The translations under genes and the position numbers were made by a program. From HyVt-560 sp964577195 (GTDB lineage Bacteria; Pseudomonadota; Gammaproteobacteria; UWMA-0217), in assembly GCA_964577195.1 (NCBI GenBank), contig CAZNYF010000160.1, positions 1-6,441 on the forward strand: a stretch of 6,441 nt of DNA, in the 5' to 3' direction. Of the stretch, positions 6,425 through 6,441 are shown in pieces. Positions within the stretch are counted from its first letter, which is position 1; the number at the start of each line of letters is the position of its first letter. The notes below the pieces were generated by a model, which was given only the letters and a program-made list of their open reading frames with translations, did no database searches and was not told the DNA's origin.

Positions 6425-6441
6425 GGGTTTTTTCTTGTTTT

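Noticed and set aside
6421..6441. T-rich run at the window end as a possible rho-independent terminator on the plus strand
   Set aside because: No GC-rich hairpin precedes it and no plus-strand gene ends there.

Overview
The window suggests a free-living, probably marine or aquatic gammaproteobacterium. The reasons are a FimX-like c-di-GMP-scaffold protein (a family known from type IV pilus-bearing Gammaproteobacteria), an E. coli-like CRP/Vfr operator, and a very large secreted protein rich in calcium-binding modules. Base composition looks moderate (mid-40s % GC by eye). Genus cannot be assigned from the sequence alone. No RNA genes, insertion sequences, CRISPR arrays or phage genes are visible.

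Layout: both real genes lie on the minus strand and fill almost the whole window. Reading in the direction of transcription (high to low coordinates): 6250-6441 is an upstream region with a plausible sigma70 promoter and a leader of about 67 nt. 4033-6249 encodes a 738-residue REC-PAS-GGDEF-EAL protein of FimX type in which the receiver, GGDEF and EAL signature residues are all lost. 3893-4032 is an intergenic region of 140 bp with a near-consensus CRP site, an extended -10 element at class II spacing and a strong Shine-Dalgarno. 2-3892 encodes a complete 1296-residue exported protein: signal peptide, Cys/Asp calcium motif, right-handed parallel beta-helix with an asparagine ladder, thrombospondin type 3 repeats, a jelly-roll-like domain, a PKD/Ig-like domain and a C-terminal domain made of two related halves. 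Its stop codon is 1 base from the window edge.

How the genes may work together: the FimX-like protein is cytoplasmic and probably acts by protein-protein contacts (in known FimX, on type IV pilus assembly). The downstream gene makes an exported protein that could bind or cleave a polysaccharide. The two are in tandem with no visible intrinsic terminator between them, but the second has its own apparent CRP-dependent promoter, so they are best read as neighbours with possible read-through and not as a proven operon. A functional link through surface attachment or polysaccharide use is an inference only.

The points most worth a second look are the complete decay of all signalling signatures in the FimX-like protein, the class II CRP promoter geometry, the beta-helix protein with no recognised enzyme family, its duplicated C-terminal domain, and a 12-bp coding tandem repeat in the FimX-like linker.
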